Shown here piece by piece: positions 17,284-25,370 of a stretch of DNA of 42,615 bases (positions are counted from its first letter, which is position 1; each line of letters opens with the position of its first letter). The notes under the pieces were generated by a model. That model was not told the origin of the DNA. It did not search any database and saw only the letters and a program-made list of their open reading frames with translations. The position numbers were made by a program, and so were the translations under genes. Origin of the DNA: an uncultured Akkermansia sp. (GTDB lineage: Bacteria; Verrucomicrobiota; Verrucomicrobiia; Verrucomicrobiales; Akkermansiaceae); contig CANPYO010000006.1 in assembly GCA_947588645.1 (NCBI GenBank), forward strand, positions 1 through 42,615, written 5' to 3'.

Positions 17284-17694
17284 TCAGACGTGTTCAGCTG
17301 CGGCGTGGCGCAGAGTATTAGCCATGGTGGCAAGGGCATTTGCTCGGGTAGAAGCTAAATGCTCCTTCAACCCGGCGGTGTCCAGCTTGCTCAGATCTGC
17401 AGCCAGCACCTCCTGCGGAGTGAGCCCGGAAAGCAAGCGAACGAAAATGGCGATGAGCCCCTTTGTAATTAACGAGTCGCTATCAGCGTGGATGATGAAA
17501 GCTCCATCCACCACCTCTGTGCCAACCCACACCTGACTCTGGCACCCTTGGATGAGATTTTCCGGGCGGCGGTACTGTTCCGGCATGGGAAGCAGACGGC
17601 GTCCCAACGAGATGATGTATTCATAGCGTTCCTGCCAGTCCTCAAAAACGGACAGGTCGTCCAGCAGTTCTTCAATACGTCCTGTGTAGCTCAT
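17284..17694 (-). CDS. sufE: SufE-family cysteine desulfuration protein
   Basis: 136-aa sulfur acceptor that takes persulfide from the cysteine desulfurase SufS (or CsdA) for iron-sulfur cluster assembly. Seen: DWQERYEYIISLGRRLLPMP at the start of the fold, and the acceptor cysteine in IQGCQSQVWV. The length is typical. The start overlaps the argF stop as ATGA. No sufS/sufBCD genes are nearby, so this is a stand-alone sufE in an arginine-biosynthesis-led operon; CsdE is a possible alternative name. Confidence 0.93.
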   Translation of the reverse strand: MSYTGRIEELLDDLSVFEDWQERYEYIISLGRRLLPMPEQYRRPENLIQGCQSQVWVGTEVVDGAFIIHADSDSLITKGLIAIFVRLLSGLTPQEVLAADLSKLDTAGLKEHLASTRANALATMANTLRHAAAEHV

Positions 17695-18605
17695 GATTGT
17701 GCCAAGGTATGGAGGACGGCCTTCTGAGCGTGCAAGCGGTTTTCAGCCTCGGTGAAAATGGCACCGGCATGCATCTCCAGAACTTCATCGGTGATTTCGT
17801 AGCCCCGATAGGCGGGTAAGCAGTGGAATACGCTGTGCCCTGCCGCAGCATGGGTCAGCAATTCGCGGTTTACCTGGTAGGGGAAGAAGGCCTTTTCTTT
17901 CGTGCCTTTCTCGCTTTCTTGACCCATGGAAATCCACGTGTCGGTGTTGATGACGGTAGCGTCACGCACGGCTTCTGCAGGGTCGGTGGTGCAGATGATA
18001 CCGGAATAGTCAATCTGGGCGAGCACATCCGCATTTGGCAGGGCCTGCTGTGGGCCGCCCAACGCCAGTGTGAACCCCAGACGCTTGGCTGCCCACATCC
18101 ACGAGCGCCCCATATTGTTGTCCGTGTCGCCCATAAATGCAATTTTCATGTCTTTCCATGCGCCTACGCCGTACAGCTCTTCCAGTGTAAGCAGATCTGC
18201 CAGTATCTGGCACGGGTGTTCCTGGTCTGTGAGTGCGTTGATGGTCGGTATGCCGGAGTATGCGGCAAAATCTACCACATCGCTCTGGGCGTAGGTGCGG
18301 ATAATTGCTCCGTGTACCATGCGTCCCAGCACGCGCGCTGTGTCTTTCACCGGCTCGCCGCGCCCCAGCTGCGTATCATGCGTGGAGAGAAACATGGGGC
18401 GTCCGCCCAGTTCGCTCACGCCCACCTCGAACGACACGCGTGTGCGCGTGGAGGATTTGGAAAAGATAAGAGCCCATGTTTGCCCCGCCAATGATTGCGT
18501 AGTGTGGTGTCCGCGTTCCGCTTTCAGCTTGTGCCCAAGAGCCAGTAATTCCTTAATTTGTTCGCCGGTGAGTTCCTCGATGGATAGCAGATTTTTCATG
18601 AGCAT
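17691..18605 (-). CDS. argF: Ornithine carbamoyltransferase
   Basis: Makes citrulline from ornithine and carbamoyl phosphate in arginine synthesis. 304 aa from ATG 18605 (302 from ATG 18599); both sit just downstream of a strong promoter, so the much longer open frame to 18833 is rejected. Seen: SKSSTRTRVSFEVG (carbamoyl-phosphate STRT motif), LGRGEPVKDTARVLGRM, EHPCQILADLLT, GDTDNNMGRSWMWA, and FHCLPAYRGYE (ornithine-binding HCLP). The HCLP and SMG-like motifs favour ornithine over acetylornithine. First gene of a four-gene unit. Confidence 0.95.
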   Translation of the reverse strand: MLMKNLLSIEELTGEQIKELLALGHKLKAERGHHTTQSLAGQTWALIFSKSSTRTRVSFEVGVSELGGRPMFLSTHDTQLGRGEPVKDTARVLGRMVHGAIIRTYAQSDVVDFAAYSGIPTINALTDQEHPCQILADLLTLEELYGVGAWKDMKIAFMGDTDNNMGRSWMWAAKRLGFTLALGGPQQALPNADVLAQIDYSGIICTTDPAEAVRDATVINTDTWISMGQESEKGTKEKAFFPYQVNRELLTHAAAGHSVFHCLPAYRGYEITDEVLEMHAGAIFTEAENRLHAQKAVLHTLAQS

Positions 18606-18621
18606 TCTTGAAGAAACGCCG

Positions 18622-18649
18622 ATTATACCACGCTGCTTCATTTTGTAAA
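18622..18649 (-). promoter_or_regulatory. Sigma-70-type promoter of argF
   Basis: On the minus strand, TTTACA (18644-18649), 16-bp spacer, TATAAT (18622-18627). The predicted start near 18615 gives a leader of about 10-16 nt to the ATG codons at 18605 and 18599. No operator-like ARG box was recognised. Confidence 0.75.
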
Positions 18650-18678
18650 GCGTCGAGAAAAGCTCTTTCGGGCAAAAG

Positions 18679-19140
18679 CCACACGTGTCCCAATATAATT
18701 TTCTCCGGGCCCATTCAGCCCATTTCCCATGCGTTTCCAACAGACAAAAGAAGTAAGCCCGACAAAATGCCAAACCATTGATGATTCGGCAAGGCGGTCG
18801 ACGGCCCCAAGCAGCCGCCCTGCGGCTGCTCATTTACAAGACGCCCGACAGCCCCGTTTAGGGTGCTCGCGTCAGCGGGCAGTGAGAGCGGTTGGACAGC
18901 GCGAAAGCGCTGCCCCGCAGGGGCGAAAACTCGTGAGGCGAGTTTGAGTCAAGAGTTGTGAGGCGCCTCCGAAGCAGGCGCCGATGGAGCATCTTGTCCA
19001 TAGGCAGCGTTTAGGCGCCATTGCCCGCGCCCTTCTAACCACGCCCGCGCACGAATTCCTCAAATCGTACATCGTACATAGACGCCGTCAGGCGCCTACG
19101 GCTGCGTGTTGGGAGAGCTTTTTTCTTGGGACAGATGTGG
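18679..19140 (-). mobile_element. TIR-bounded intergenic element carrying a hairpin string
   Basis: 462-bp region bounded by CCACACGTGTCCCAA (18679-18693) and TTGGGACAGATGTGG (19126-19140), inverted repeats with 13 of 15 positions matching. Inside, in inverted orientation relative to copy 1: the conserved block (18679-18734), a long GC-rich stem-loop string, an EcoRI-like GAATTC segment, two ATCGTAC heptamers (19064-19077), and an imperfect hairpin GACGCC/GGCGCC (19081-19096). The segment 19103-19140 is nearly repeated at 42485-42521. No transposase and no credible gene. I see no flanking target duplication. Confidence 0.6.
18798..18982. repeat. String of consecutive perfect stem-loops, possible structured RNA
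   Basis: Within 185 bp there are five back-to-back perfect hairpins of different sequence. They are GCAGCCGC/GCGGCTGC (18811-18829, loop CCT); CAGCGC/GCGCTG with a GAAA tetraloop (18897-18912); GCCCC/GGGGC (18912-18924); AAACTCG/CGAGTTT (18927-18945); and GGCGCCT/AGGCGCC (18962-18982). A weaker GCCCG/CGGGC stem encloses 18843-18880. The region has no coding look. It could be a structured RNA on either strand or a cruciform-prone insertion. It lacks signature sequences I know for RNase P RNA, tmRNA or 6S RNA. Confidence 0.55.
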
Positions 19141-19169
19141 AATTTTGGCGTATGGGGGAAAAATTGTAC

Positions 19170-19197
19170 TTGACATGTTCTGGTAATAGCGTATTAT
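19170..19197 (+). promoter_or_regulatory. Sigma-70-type promoter of rpmH operon
   Basis: TTGACA (19170-19175), 16-bp spacer, TATTAT (19192-19197). The expected start near 19204 gives a leader of about 48 nt that contains a GC-rich patch (GCGCGCCGGGCGCG) followed by a T/A-rich stretch before ATG 19252. The promoter lies directly outside the right end of the repeat element. Confidence 0.75.
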
Positions 19198-19251
19198 GTG
19201 CGCTCGCGCGCCGGGCGCGGAGACTTTTTAACACCTGTAAATAATAAAACT

Positions 19252-19437
19252 ATGAGCAAGAGAACCTATCAGCCTTCCAAGCGTTGCCGTAAGCGCCAGT
19301 TCGGATTCCGCGCACGTATGGCTTCCAAGAATGGGCGTGCCCTGCTGGCTCGGCGTCGAGCCAAAGGTCGCAAGCGTCTGTTGCCGAAGGGGGCAGAGGT
19401 ACACTATAAGCGTCACACCGTCCAGCACGGCGTGTGA
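19252..19437 (+). CDS. rpmH: 50S ribosomal protein L34
   Basis: 61-aa ribosomal protein. Seen: [15 protein letters not shown] at the N-terminus and [19 protein letters not shown], the L34 signature. The frame is open further upstream, but ATG 19252 gives the canonical L34 start. A C-terminal extension of about 15 residues beyond the usual RKRL end is present. Heads the conserved rpmH-rnpA-yidD-yidC order. In the 58-nt gap to rnpA, CCCGG (19441-19445) and CCGGG (19469-19473) could pair into a hairpin. Confidence 0.97.
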   Translation: MSKRTYQPSKRCRKRQFGFRARMASKNGRALLARRRAKGRKRLLPKGAEVHYKRHTVQHGV

Positions 19438-19495
19438 TATCCCGGTGAACTCGGGGTGACCCGCGGAGCCGGGGAAAGCAAATACCCCGCCGGAG

Positions 19496-19864
19496 ATGCA
19501 ATTGAAGCGCCAGCATACCATCAAGCGAGCCGGGGAGTTCGCATACGTGCGTGCGCAGGGACATCCGCGCACCGGGCGCTATTTTGTGATGAACACGGCG
19601 CCTTCTCCACGGGAGGAGGATGAGCAGTCATCTCGCTTCGGCATCATTACGACCAGACGAATAGGTCACGCCGTGGTGCGCAATAAGCTCCGCCGACAGG
19701 TGCGCTCACTGCTGCGCGAGCAGGGAGATGCTCTGGGGAAAGGGAGCTACGTGGTAGTCGTGGTGCGCCAGAGCGCGGTTGGAGCTGATTATGATGATCT
19801 GCGCAGAGAGATGAAGAAGTTGATAGCCTGCCACAGCCAGAGCGCGATAGAAGAGACAAGATGA
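19496..19864 (+). CDS. rnpA: Ribonuclease P protein component
   Basis: 122-aa basic protein subunit that binds RNase P RNA for tRNA 5' maturation. Seen: [20 protein letters not shown] at the N-terminus and the RNR-type helix in [16 protein letters not shown], preceded by [13 protein letters not shown]. Gene order directly after rpmH supports the call. Its stop overlaps the start of yidD as ATGA. Confidence 0.95.
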   Translation: MQLKRQHTIKRAGEFAYVRAQGHPRTGRYFVMNTAPSPREEDEQSSRFGIITTRRIGHAVVRNKLRRQVRSLLREQGDALGKGSYVVVVVRQSAVGADYDDLRREMKKLIACHSQSAIEETR

Positions 19865-20109
19865 AGAAAATCCTCATATTGCCGGTGCGATTTTATCAGC
19901 GTTATCTTAGTAGACCGCTGCATGCGGTGTGCGGACCGATGTCGGGCTGTCGATTCAGACCGAGCTGCTCAGCGTATTTTATTGAGGCGGTAGAGGTACA
20001 TGGAGCGTTCAAGGGAGCGGCATTGGGGATATGGCGCATCCTGCGGTGCAATCCATGGGGCGGTTGTGGGTATGATCCGGTACCTCCGAAAATTCAAAAA
20101 ACACATTAA
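19861..20109 (+). CDS. yidD: Membrane protein insertion efficiency factor YidD
   Basis: 82-aa small protein associated with YidC-dependent membrane insertion. Seen: the [11 protein letters not shown] start, [19 protein letters not shown] (three-Cys motif typical of the family) and [13 protein letters not shown] at the C-terminus. Coupled by 4-nt overlap to rnpA and 11 nt before yidC, the canonical location. Confidence 0.96.
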   Translation: MKKILILPVRFYQRYLSRPLHAVCGPMSGCRFRPSCSAYFIEAVEVHGAFKGAALGIWRILRCNPWGGCGYDPVPPKIQKTH

Positions 20110-20120
20110 TACATTACATT

Positions 20121-22019
20121 ATGGACAAAACAGGTTGGTTTGTTGTGACAATTTGTGCGATCCTGCTTGGGATCAACTGGTATTATTCCACCCCGGAACC
20201 CGCGTCTGCCGTGCAACCCATGGCGCAGCAGACAAGCTCAGCAGATACAGTTGCGGCACCTGCCTCTGCGGCTGTCGCAGAGGAGGTGACCCAGGAAACG
20301 TCGCCCGCCGCTGCTCAGGTTGCTCCCGCAGCTCCTGATCCTCAAATGGTGGCTACCCTCGTCTCTCGAAATGCCCAAGGGCAGGATGTCGCCAAGTTTG
20401 AGTTTCAGAACATCGGCGGTTCCATTCGATGCGTGGAGATGGTAGGAAAGGCTATCAACAGTACCAAGACTGACCTCTTGGACGCCGTGAAACTTAATTC
20501 GCAGGCACAGCAGGGTATCGGCACGCTCATGTTCGGTTTGACTGCGGACAAAGATCCGGTGTTTGATAGCACGGATTATCGAGTGGTACCTGCTGAGACA
20601 AATGATAAGCAGGTGACGCTGGAGGGGCGGCTCAACGACCTGCGTATCGTCAAAACCTATGCTCTCGTACCCCAGCAGGTGGGTAGCGAAACGGTGGCGG
20701 GTAATGCGTACTGCCTGAGGCTCACCGTGCAGGTGCAGAATATGGGGGACAAGACGCGCCGCGCCAAGAATTGGGGCGTGTATGCAGGTGGTGCCGGACC
20801 AATTTCGCCTACAGAGTGGACGCAGTTCACCTATTACATCCGCAATGAGAACAAGGCATTCCGAAAAGAGAGCGTCGGAAGTTTCCGCCCGTGGTTTGGA
20901 AGCGCAAAAGAACGCGTGGTGGAGAGCGGAGAAGAGCCTGTATCTTGGGTGGGCGTGATGAATCAGTATTACGCCACGTTGGTGCAGCCCAGCGACGGGC
21001 AGGGAGTAAATACTTACTATGCCGCGCCTCTGACCAACATCACTCTGCCGGGAAAGGAGCACAAAACTGCTGAGGGTGTGGAGAGTGCTGTGGGAGTGCC
21101 GGAGTTTACGTTGGCTGCCGCCACTCAGGGCTCTGCCGGTGGGGTGCAAACTCTATCCTACACCATTTTTGCCGGACCGAAGCTCAATCTCATGCTCAGC
21201 GATATGACTAAGGAAATTCCGAAGATTGACCATATCATGGACTACGGGATCTTCCATATTATCAGCTACCCCATGAACTGGCTCATCAATGTGTTTTATG
21301 GCTGGTTCGGCAACTGGGGATGGGCTATCGTGGCGATGACATTTGTGGTGCGTTTGCTTATTTGGCCGCTTTACCGCAGGAGCTACATGAGCATGAAGAG
21401 TATGAGCCTTCTGCAGCCCAAGGTGAAGGAAATCCGAGAAAAATATGCCAATGACCAGCAGAAGGCGAGCATGGAGATGATGAATTTGTACCGCGATTAT
21501 GGCGTGTCCCCCTTGGGTGGATGCCTGCCTATGTTCCTGCAAATTCCGATTTTCTTCTCCTTTTTCTATGTGTTGCAAACAGCTGCAGAGTTCCGTGGCG
21601 CTCCCTTCATTGGGTGGGTACATGATCTTTCGCAGATGGACACTGTATGTACACTGCCAATCTTCGGGTACGACCTGCCGATCAATGTGCTGCCGGTTGT
21701 GATGGTCATTACGATGCTGCTGCAGATGCGCATGACCCCGCAGGTAGGCGGAGACCCCATGCAGCAGCGAATCATGAGACTCATGCCGCTCTTCTTCTTT
21801 GCCTTTTGCTATTACTACCCGAGCGCCTTGGCTCTCTATTGGACTACGACAAATATAATCTCCATCATCCAGACGTGGATTATTCGTCGTTTGCCCCAGC
21901 CAGAGCTTCGCAAGATGCCCAAGCAGAAGGGTCCCAAGCGCAAAAGTTTCATGGAGCGTATGATGGATGCCCAGAAAGCGGCCATGGCCGAGCAGCAAGC
22001 TCGCCAGCGCCGTGGTTGA
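20121..22019 (+). CDS. yidC: Membrane protein insertase YidC
   Basis: 632-aa inner-membrane insertase (Oxa1 superfamily), including the large N-terminal periplasmic domain of diderm YidC. Seen: first membrane segment GWFVVTICAILLGINWYY, a Ala/Pro/Thr-rich linker, the periplasmic beta domain (roughly residues 80-380), then the five-helix insertase core with YPMNWLINVFYGWFGNWGWA, the YRRSYMSMKSM loop carrying the conserved Arg-type groove region, PLGGCLPMFLQIPIFFSFFY, and a basic C-terminal tail. It has no Shine-Dalgarno sequence before its ATG. Confidence 0.97.
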   Translation: MDKTGWFVVTICAILLGINWYYSTPEPASAVQPMAQQTSSADTVAAPASAAVAEEVTQETSPAAAQVAPAAPDPQMVATLVSRNAQGQDVAKFEFQNIGGSIRCVEMVGKAINSTKTDLLDAVKLNSQAQQGIGTLMFGLTADKDPVFDSTDYRVVPAETNDKQVTLEGRLNDLRIVKTYALVPQQVGSETVAGNAYCLRLTVQVQNMGDKTRRAKNWGVYAGGAGPISPTEWTQFTYYIRNENKAFRKESVGSFRPWFGSAKERVVESGEEPVSWVGVMNQYYATLVQPSDGQGVNTYYAAPLTNITLPGKEHKTAEGVESAVGVPEFTLAAATQGSAGGVQTLSYTIFAGPKLNLMLSDMTKEIPKIDHIMDYGIFHIISYPMNWLINVFYGWFGNWGWAIVAMTFVVRLLIWPLYRRSYMSMKSMSLLQPKVKEIREKYANDQQKASMEMMNLYRDYGVSPLGGCLPMFLQIPIFFSFFYVLQTAAEFRGAPFIGWVHDLSQMDTVCTLPIFGYDLPINVLPVVMVITMLLQMRMTPQVGGDPMQQRIMRLMPLFFFAFCYYYPSALALYWTTTNIISIIQTWIIRRLPQPELRKMPKQKGPKRKSFMERMMDAQKAAMAEQQARQRRG

Positions 22020-22040
22020 TCCATGCGTTTAGAAACTTCG

Positions 22041-22069
22041 TTGACATCGGATGAAATACTGATTAGGAT
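22041..22069 (+). promoter_or_regulatory. Sigma-70-type promoter, predicted leaderless
   Basis: TTGACA (22041-22046), 17-bp spacer, TAGGAT (22064-22069). Seven bases after the -10 box falls position 22076, the A of the downstream ATG, so the predicted mRNA starts with its start codon. Confidence 0.7.
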
Positions 22070-22075
22070 AGGTGC

Positions 22076-23101
22076 ATGAAGCATGCTTTTTTCAGATGGA
22101 TGGCTTTGCTGGCGGGAGCGCTGGCTATGACGCAGACCGGGTGCAAACCAGCCTCGCCAAAGTGGAGCGAAGACTATGCGGGAGAGATGAAGAAAGCGGC
22201 AGCGGAAGGTAGCTTGGTGCTCGTGTTGGTGGATGGACCCGGCTGGAACGCACCCAGTGACGAGTTACACCGCGGTGTACTCAAGGCTCCTGAGTTCATT
22301 GACTTTGTCAAAGAACATCGCTTGCGACTTGTGGAGGCAGTCATTCCGAATCCAAGGGGTAAAGGGGTGAAACCGGATGTGGCAAATCGGTTGCAGGAGA
22401 TTATTGTTAAAAGTGGTGTGCGACGCTATCCCACGTTGGCGCTGGCTGACAGCACGGGTTATCCCTTCGTTTCCTTCTCGAGTACCGACCTGAAGCAAGT
22501 GATATCGACGCTGCGCAGCGGGGTGGAGCAGCGGAAAAAATTTGCCGCAAAAATGGCTGAGGCAGCGAGTTTGCAAGGGGATGAACGTGTGCAGAGACTC
22601 ATGTCGGCGCGTGAACTTCTTCCGGAGGATCGCCGCGATGCTTATCCCGGCCTCATCGACGCGATTATCAAGAGTGATCCACAGGACAAAACGGGGTTTC
22701 AAAAACGCATTGCTGATGCGCAGCAATTTCAGGAGCAGATGACGCTTTTCAACAAGCAACTTGCTGAACAATTGGGTGATGTGAGCAAGCTGAAACCTCA
22801 GGAATCGATGAAGATGTGGAGAGAGAGTGTGCTCGAGCTTTTGAAGGAGGATACTTGGGCGCCAATGGTTCGCCAGTTCATTTACCAAAGTATTGTCGTG
22901 AGCTATTTTCAGGAAAACAAGCCGAAAGAAGCTCTGCCATACTTGTTAAAAGCAGCGGATGCCTACCCGGAATCGCCGCAGTCCGAGATTATGCGTCGCG
23001 AATACGAGCGGCTGACTGCGGAATTGGAGAAAGGGAATGCTGAGACCAAGACTCCTGCTGAATCAACCGAATCTTCCGTTGAGCCGCCTGCTGAGCAGTG
23101 A
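22076..23101 (+). CDS. Thioredoxin-like lipoprotein without CxxC
   Basis: 341-aa exported protein. Seen: signal peptide ending in a lipobox-like LAMTQTGC (Cys at about 23), then a thioredoxin-fold segment of the type found in DUF255/thioredoxin_7 proteins: AAAEGSLVLVLVDGPGWNAPSDELHRGVL and the cis-Pro strand RRYPTLALAD. The place of the usual CxxC is taken by NAPS, so it cannot act as a disulfide redox enzyme. The C-terminal half is helical and charged with a TPR-like part (EALPYLLKAADAYPES). It has its own promoter after yidC. The 3' end faces rsmA across a single base. Confidence 0.75.
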   Translation: MKHAFFRWMALLAGALAMTQTGCKPASPKWSEDYAGEMKKAAAEGSLVLVLVDGPGWNAPSDELHRGVLKAPEFIDFVKEHRLRLVEAVIPNPRGKGVKPDVANRLQEIIVKSGVRRYPTLALADSTGYPFVSFSSTDLKQVISTLRSGVEQRKKFAAKMAEAASLQGDERVQRLMSARELLPEDRRDAYPGLIDAIIKSDPQDKTGFQKRIADAQQFQEQMTLFNKQLAEQLGDVSKLKPQESMKMWRESVLELLKEDTWAPMVRQFIYQSIVVSYFQENKPKEALPYLLKAADAYPESPQSEIMRREYERLTAELEKGNAETKTPAESTESSVEPPAEQ

Positions 23102-23102
23102 A

Positions 23103-24458
23103 TTATCGAGACGGTAACGCGCCGACCTCTGCAGCCCGAGTCAGGCACACGGCAAAGGAATCTGCAAAGTCTTGGGGGCGTCTCGCCAGCCATGCTTCTA
23201 CCAGGATAGTCGGGAAGGGAATGACGGCGGATATTTCCGCAGCCGGGAAGCGAATCTTGCCATCATACCGAGCGATGTAGAGCATGACGTGTTCCATGCC
23301 TGTGGCAGGGGAAGGGGTAAGCTTAGCGACAGGATGCAGAGGGACAGTGTCGGATATGCCAAGCTCTTCAGCCAGTTCGCGGCGGGCAGCATGTTCATAG
23401 TCCTCCCCGGCGTCCAAATGTCCGGCGGCAGAAGAATCCCACACTCCCGGGTGACGGTCTTTGAGCAGGGATCGTTTTTGCAGCAGCAGATCTCCGCGCT
23501 TGTTGAACACGAGGATGTGTACAGCTCGGTGGATGAGCCCCTGCTCATGCACTTCGCTTCGGGTAGCTTGACGTAGGGTATGGTCCTCCTCATCCGCTAC
23601 ATCGAAAAGCTCAGACCCCTTTTGGGGCAGCATTGCCAAGGGGTTGGTATCGTAGGTGCGGGTGAGGTGAATCCACTGCAGCAGATCCAACTCTTCCGCG
23701 CGCGCGGTGGGAGAAATGCCCAGTTGAGCAGACACGACCGACCACGGTGGCTCGGTGGGCAGTTGCTTGTGCATCTGCTTGCGTCGGCAGGCAAAACAGC
23801 GTCTCATCAGCTCATCCATGAGCCGGTGGTCGTACACCGGTAGACTGCGTGCGTCCCGCGGGGTGAGCAGCATCACGGCGGAGTCAACTTTCGGTTGCGG
23901 TCGGAATGCTGAGGGAGGTACGATGCGCATGAGTCGTCCCTCCCAATTCATTTGCATGCGCAGCGAGAGCAGGCCGTATGCCTCATCCCCCGGCTGGGCA
24001 AGTATGCGTTCTACTAATTCCTTTTGCAACATAATGACCGCGCGGCTGAAGGGGCTTTCCCCGTGCAAAAAATTAGCGAGAATAGCGCCGCCGGCAGAAT
24101 AGGGCAAATTACCCAAAAATTTGACCGGCTGTTCGGCGAATAGACATCGAGGATCCCACTTGACAGCATCAGCGTGATGCACCTCTACGTGCGGGGCATT
24201 TGCCCAACGCGTCTTCTGGTACTCCGCCAAGCGGGCATCGAACTCCACGAGGATAAGTTTGCGGCACAGTGGCGCTACGTGCTCTGTGAGAGCTCCCGCG
24301 CCGGGACCCACCTCCACCACACAGTCGTTCGGTTCAACCTCTAGCAATTCCACGATACGCTTGGCGATGTTTTCATCCACCAGAAAATTTTGGCCAAGAG
24401 CTTTGGAGGGACAGACGCCGTATTGCTCCAGTACACTGCGGATTTGAGATGCATTCAT
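23103..24458 (-). CDS. rsmA: RsmA (KsgA) 16S rRNA dimethyladenosine transferase fused to an IDI-type Nudix domain
   Basis: 451-aa two-domain protein. Residues 1 to about 265 are a complete RsmA: SKALGQNFLVD, VVEVGPGAGALTEHV, the acidic strand LVEFD, NLPY at 117-120, and the C-terminal helical domain. It should dimethylate two adjacent adenines in helix 45 of 16S rRNA. After a short linker, residues about 283-451 form a Nudix hydrolase: HRAVHILVFNKRGDLLLQKR and a perfect Nudix box spanning G346 to I368 (GX5EX7REXXEEXG). The domain resembles the isopentenyl-diphosphate isomerase/YfcD Nudix group. Both domains look intact in one frame with no stop or start between them. Start at 24458 overlaps the thiL stop; a start at 24557 was rejected. 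Confidence 0.92.
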   Translation of the reverse strand: MNASQIRSVLEQYGVCPSKALGQNFLVDENIAKRIVELLEVEPNDCVVEVGPGAGALTEHVAPLCRKLILVEFDARLAEYQKTRWANAPHVEVHHADAVKWDPRCLFAEQPVKFLGNLPYSAGGAILANFLHGESPFSRAVIMLQKELVERILAQPGDEAYGLLSLRMQMNWEGRLMRIVPPSAFRPQPKVDSAVMLLTPRDARSLPVYDHRLMDELMRRCFACRRKQMHKQLPTEPPWSVVSAQLGISPTARAEELDLLQWIHLTRTYDTNPLAMLPQKGSELFDVADEEDHTLRQATRSEVHEQGLIHRAVHILVFNKRGDLLLQKRSLLKDRHPGVWDSSAAGHLDAGEDYEHAARRELAEELGISDTVPLHPVAKLTPSPATGMEHVMLYIARYDGKIRFPAAEISAVIPFPTILVEAWLARRPQDFADSFAVCLTRAAEVGALPSR

Positions 24459-25357
24459 GCGTGCGGGGAGGATGCGAAATGTTGCCAACCGCCGGAGAGG
24501 ACAGTTTGAGTCTTCTCCGTCAGTTTGCCGATGGGAAAGAGTCCGAACTGCGCACATGTTTCAGAAGCCGTTTCGGGAGCAAGGGCGCAGAGAAGCTCGT
24601 AGTCTTCGCCATCGTTTAATGCTTCTGAAAGCGTGCAACCCGCATGGAGCGGCAGTTTCGCTTCATCAATTTCATAGCCGCAATGGCTCGTTTCAGCCAG
24701 GCGCGGCAGATCCGCCGCAAGACCGTCGGAAAGATCCATCATGGCGTGCGGGTGCGGTTGCGCAGTTTGGAGCGCTCTACCTAATTCGATGCGCGGGGAG
24801 AAAGCGAGATGGCGGTTGCTCGCAAAAGAACCACCAAGGGGACCGGAGACGCAGAGAATATCGCCCGGTTTTCCACCACTGCGCAAAATAGCCTGTCCGC
24901 GTTCCACTCGTCCGATAAGGGCTACACTGATAATCAGACCCGGTTGAGGGAGCGAAGAGGTTTCACCGCCGGCGATGGACACACCATAAGAGACCGCCAG
25001 ATCGGCCAGACCCGCGTAAAGTTCTTCTACAAACTCCACATTGCGTTGCGGGTGTATCAACAGGGTAATGAGCGCATGCTCCGGGATGCCTCCCATGGCT
25101 GCAATATCGGAAAGAGCACGTGCCAACGCTTTGCGACCCATAAGTCGGGGCGCAGTGTCGGCCGTAAAATGGATTCCCTCTACCACAACGTCCGTTTTAA
25201 GGAGGGTATCCCACTGAGTATCTCTGCATGTCACTGCGCAGTCATCCCCCGGACCGAGGATGAGACTTGTCTGTGCGATTTTCGGCAGGAGGGCAAGTAA
25301 TCGGTGCAGCAGCGCCTGCTCGCCAAGCATGCAGATGGGGGTAGGTACAGGGTTCAT
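24455..25357 (-). CDS. thiL: Thiamine-monophosphate kinase
   Basis: Phosphorylates thiamine monophosphate to the diphosphate cofactor. 300 aa; an alternative ATG 9 codons in (MLGEQALLHRLL) would also fit. Seen: ILGPGDDCAV (metal-binding Asp pair), LLKTDVVVEGIHF, RKALARALSDIAAMGG, GGETSS, VSGPLGG and MDLSDGLAADL, all ThiL/PurM-superfamily hallmarks. The C-terminal part is compact. It starts 13 nt after the CPBP gene and overlaps rsmA by 4 nt. Confidence 0.94.
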   Translation of the reverse strand: MNPVPTPICMLGEQALLHRLLALLPKIAQTSLILGPGDDCAVTCRDTQWDTLLKTDVVVEGIHFTADTAPRLMGRKALARALSDIAAMGGIPEHALITLLIHPQRNVEFVEELYAGLADLAVSYGVSIAGGETSSLPQPGLIISVALIGRVERGQAILRSGGKPGDILCVSGPLGGSFASNRHLAFSPRIELGRALQTAQPHPHAMMDLSDGLAADLPRLAETSHCGYEIDEAKLPLHAGCTLSEALNDGEDYELLCALAPETASETCAQFGLFPIGKLTEKTQTVLSGGWQHFASSPHA

Positions 25358-25370
25358 GCAGGAGAGGGTG

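Noticed and set aside
18606..18833. Extended N-terminus of argF up to 18833
   Set aside because: It runs through a strong TTTACA/TATAAT promoter and a repeat element; ornithine carbamoyltransferase homology starts at about 18599.
18798..18982. RNase P RNA, tmRNA, 6S RNA or an integron attC site in the hairpin-rich region
   Set aside because: None of the signature sequences of these RNAs nor a paired attC core could be found on either strand.
18606..19251. Replication origin near rpmH-rnpA-yidC
   Set aside because: No dnaA or dnaN gene nearby and no cluster of TTATCCACA boxes; the only near match is a single TTGTCCATA at about 18994.
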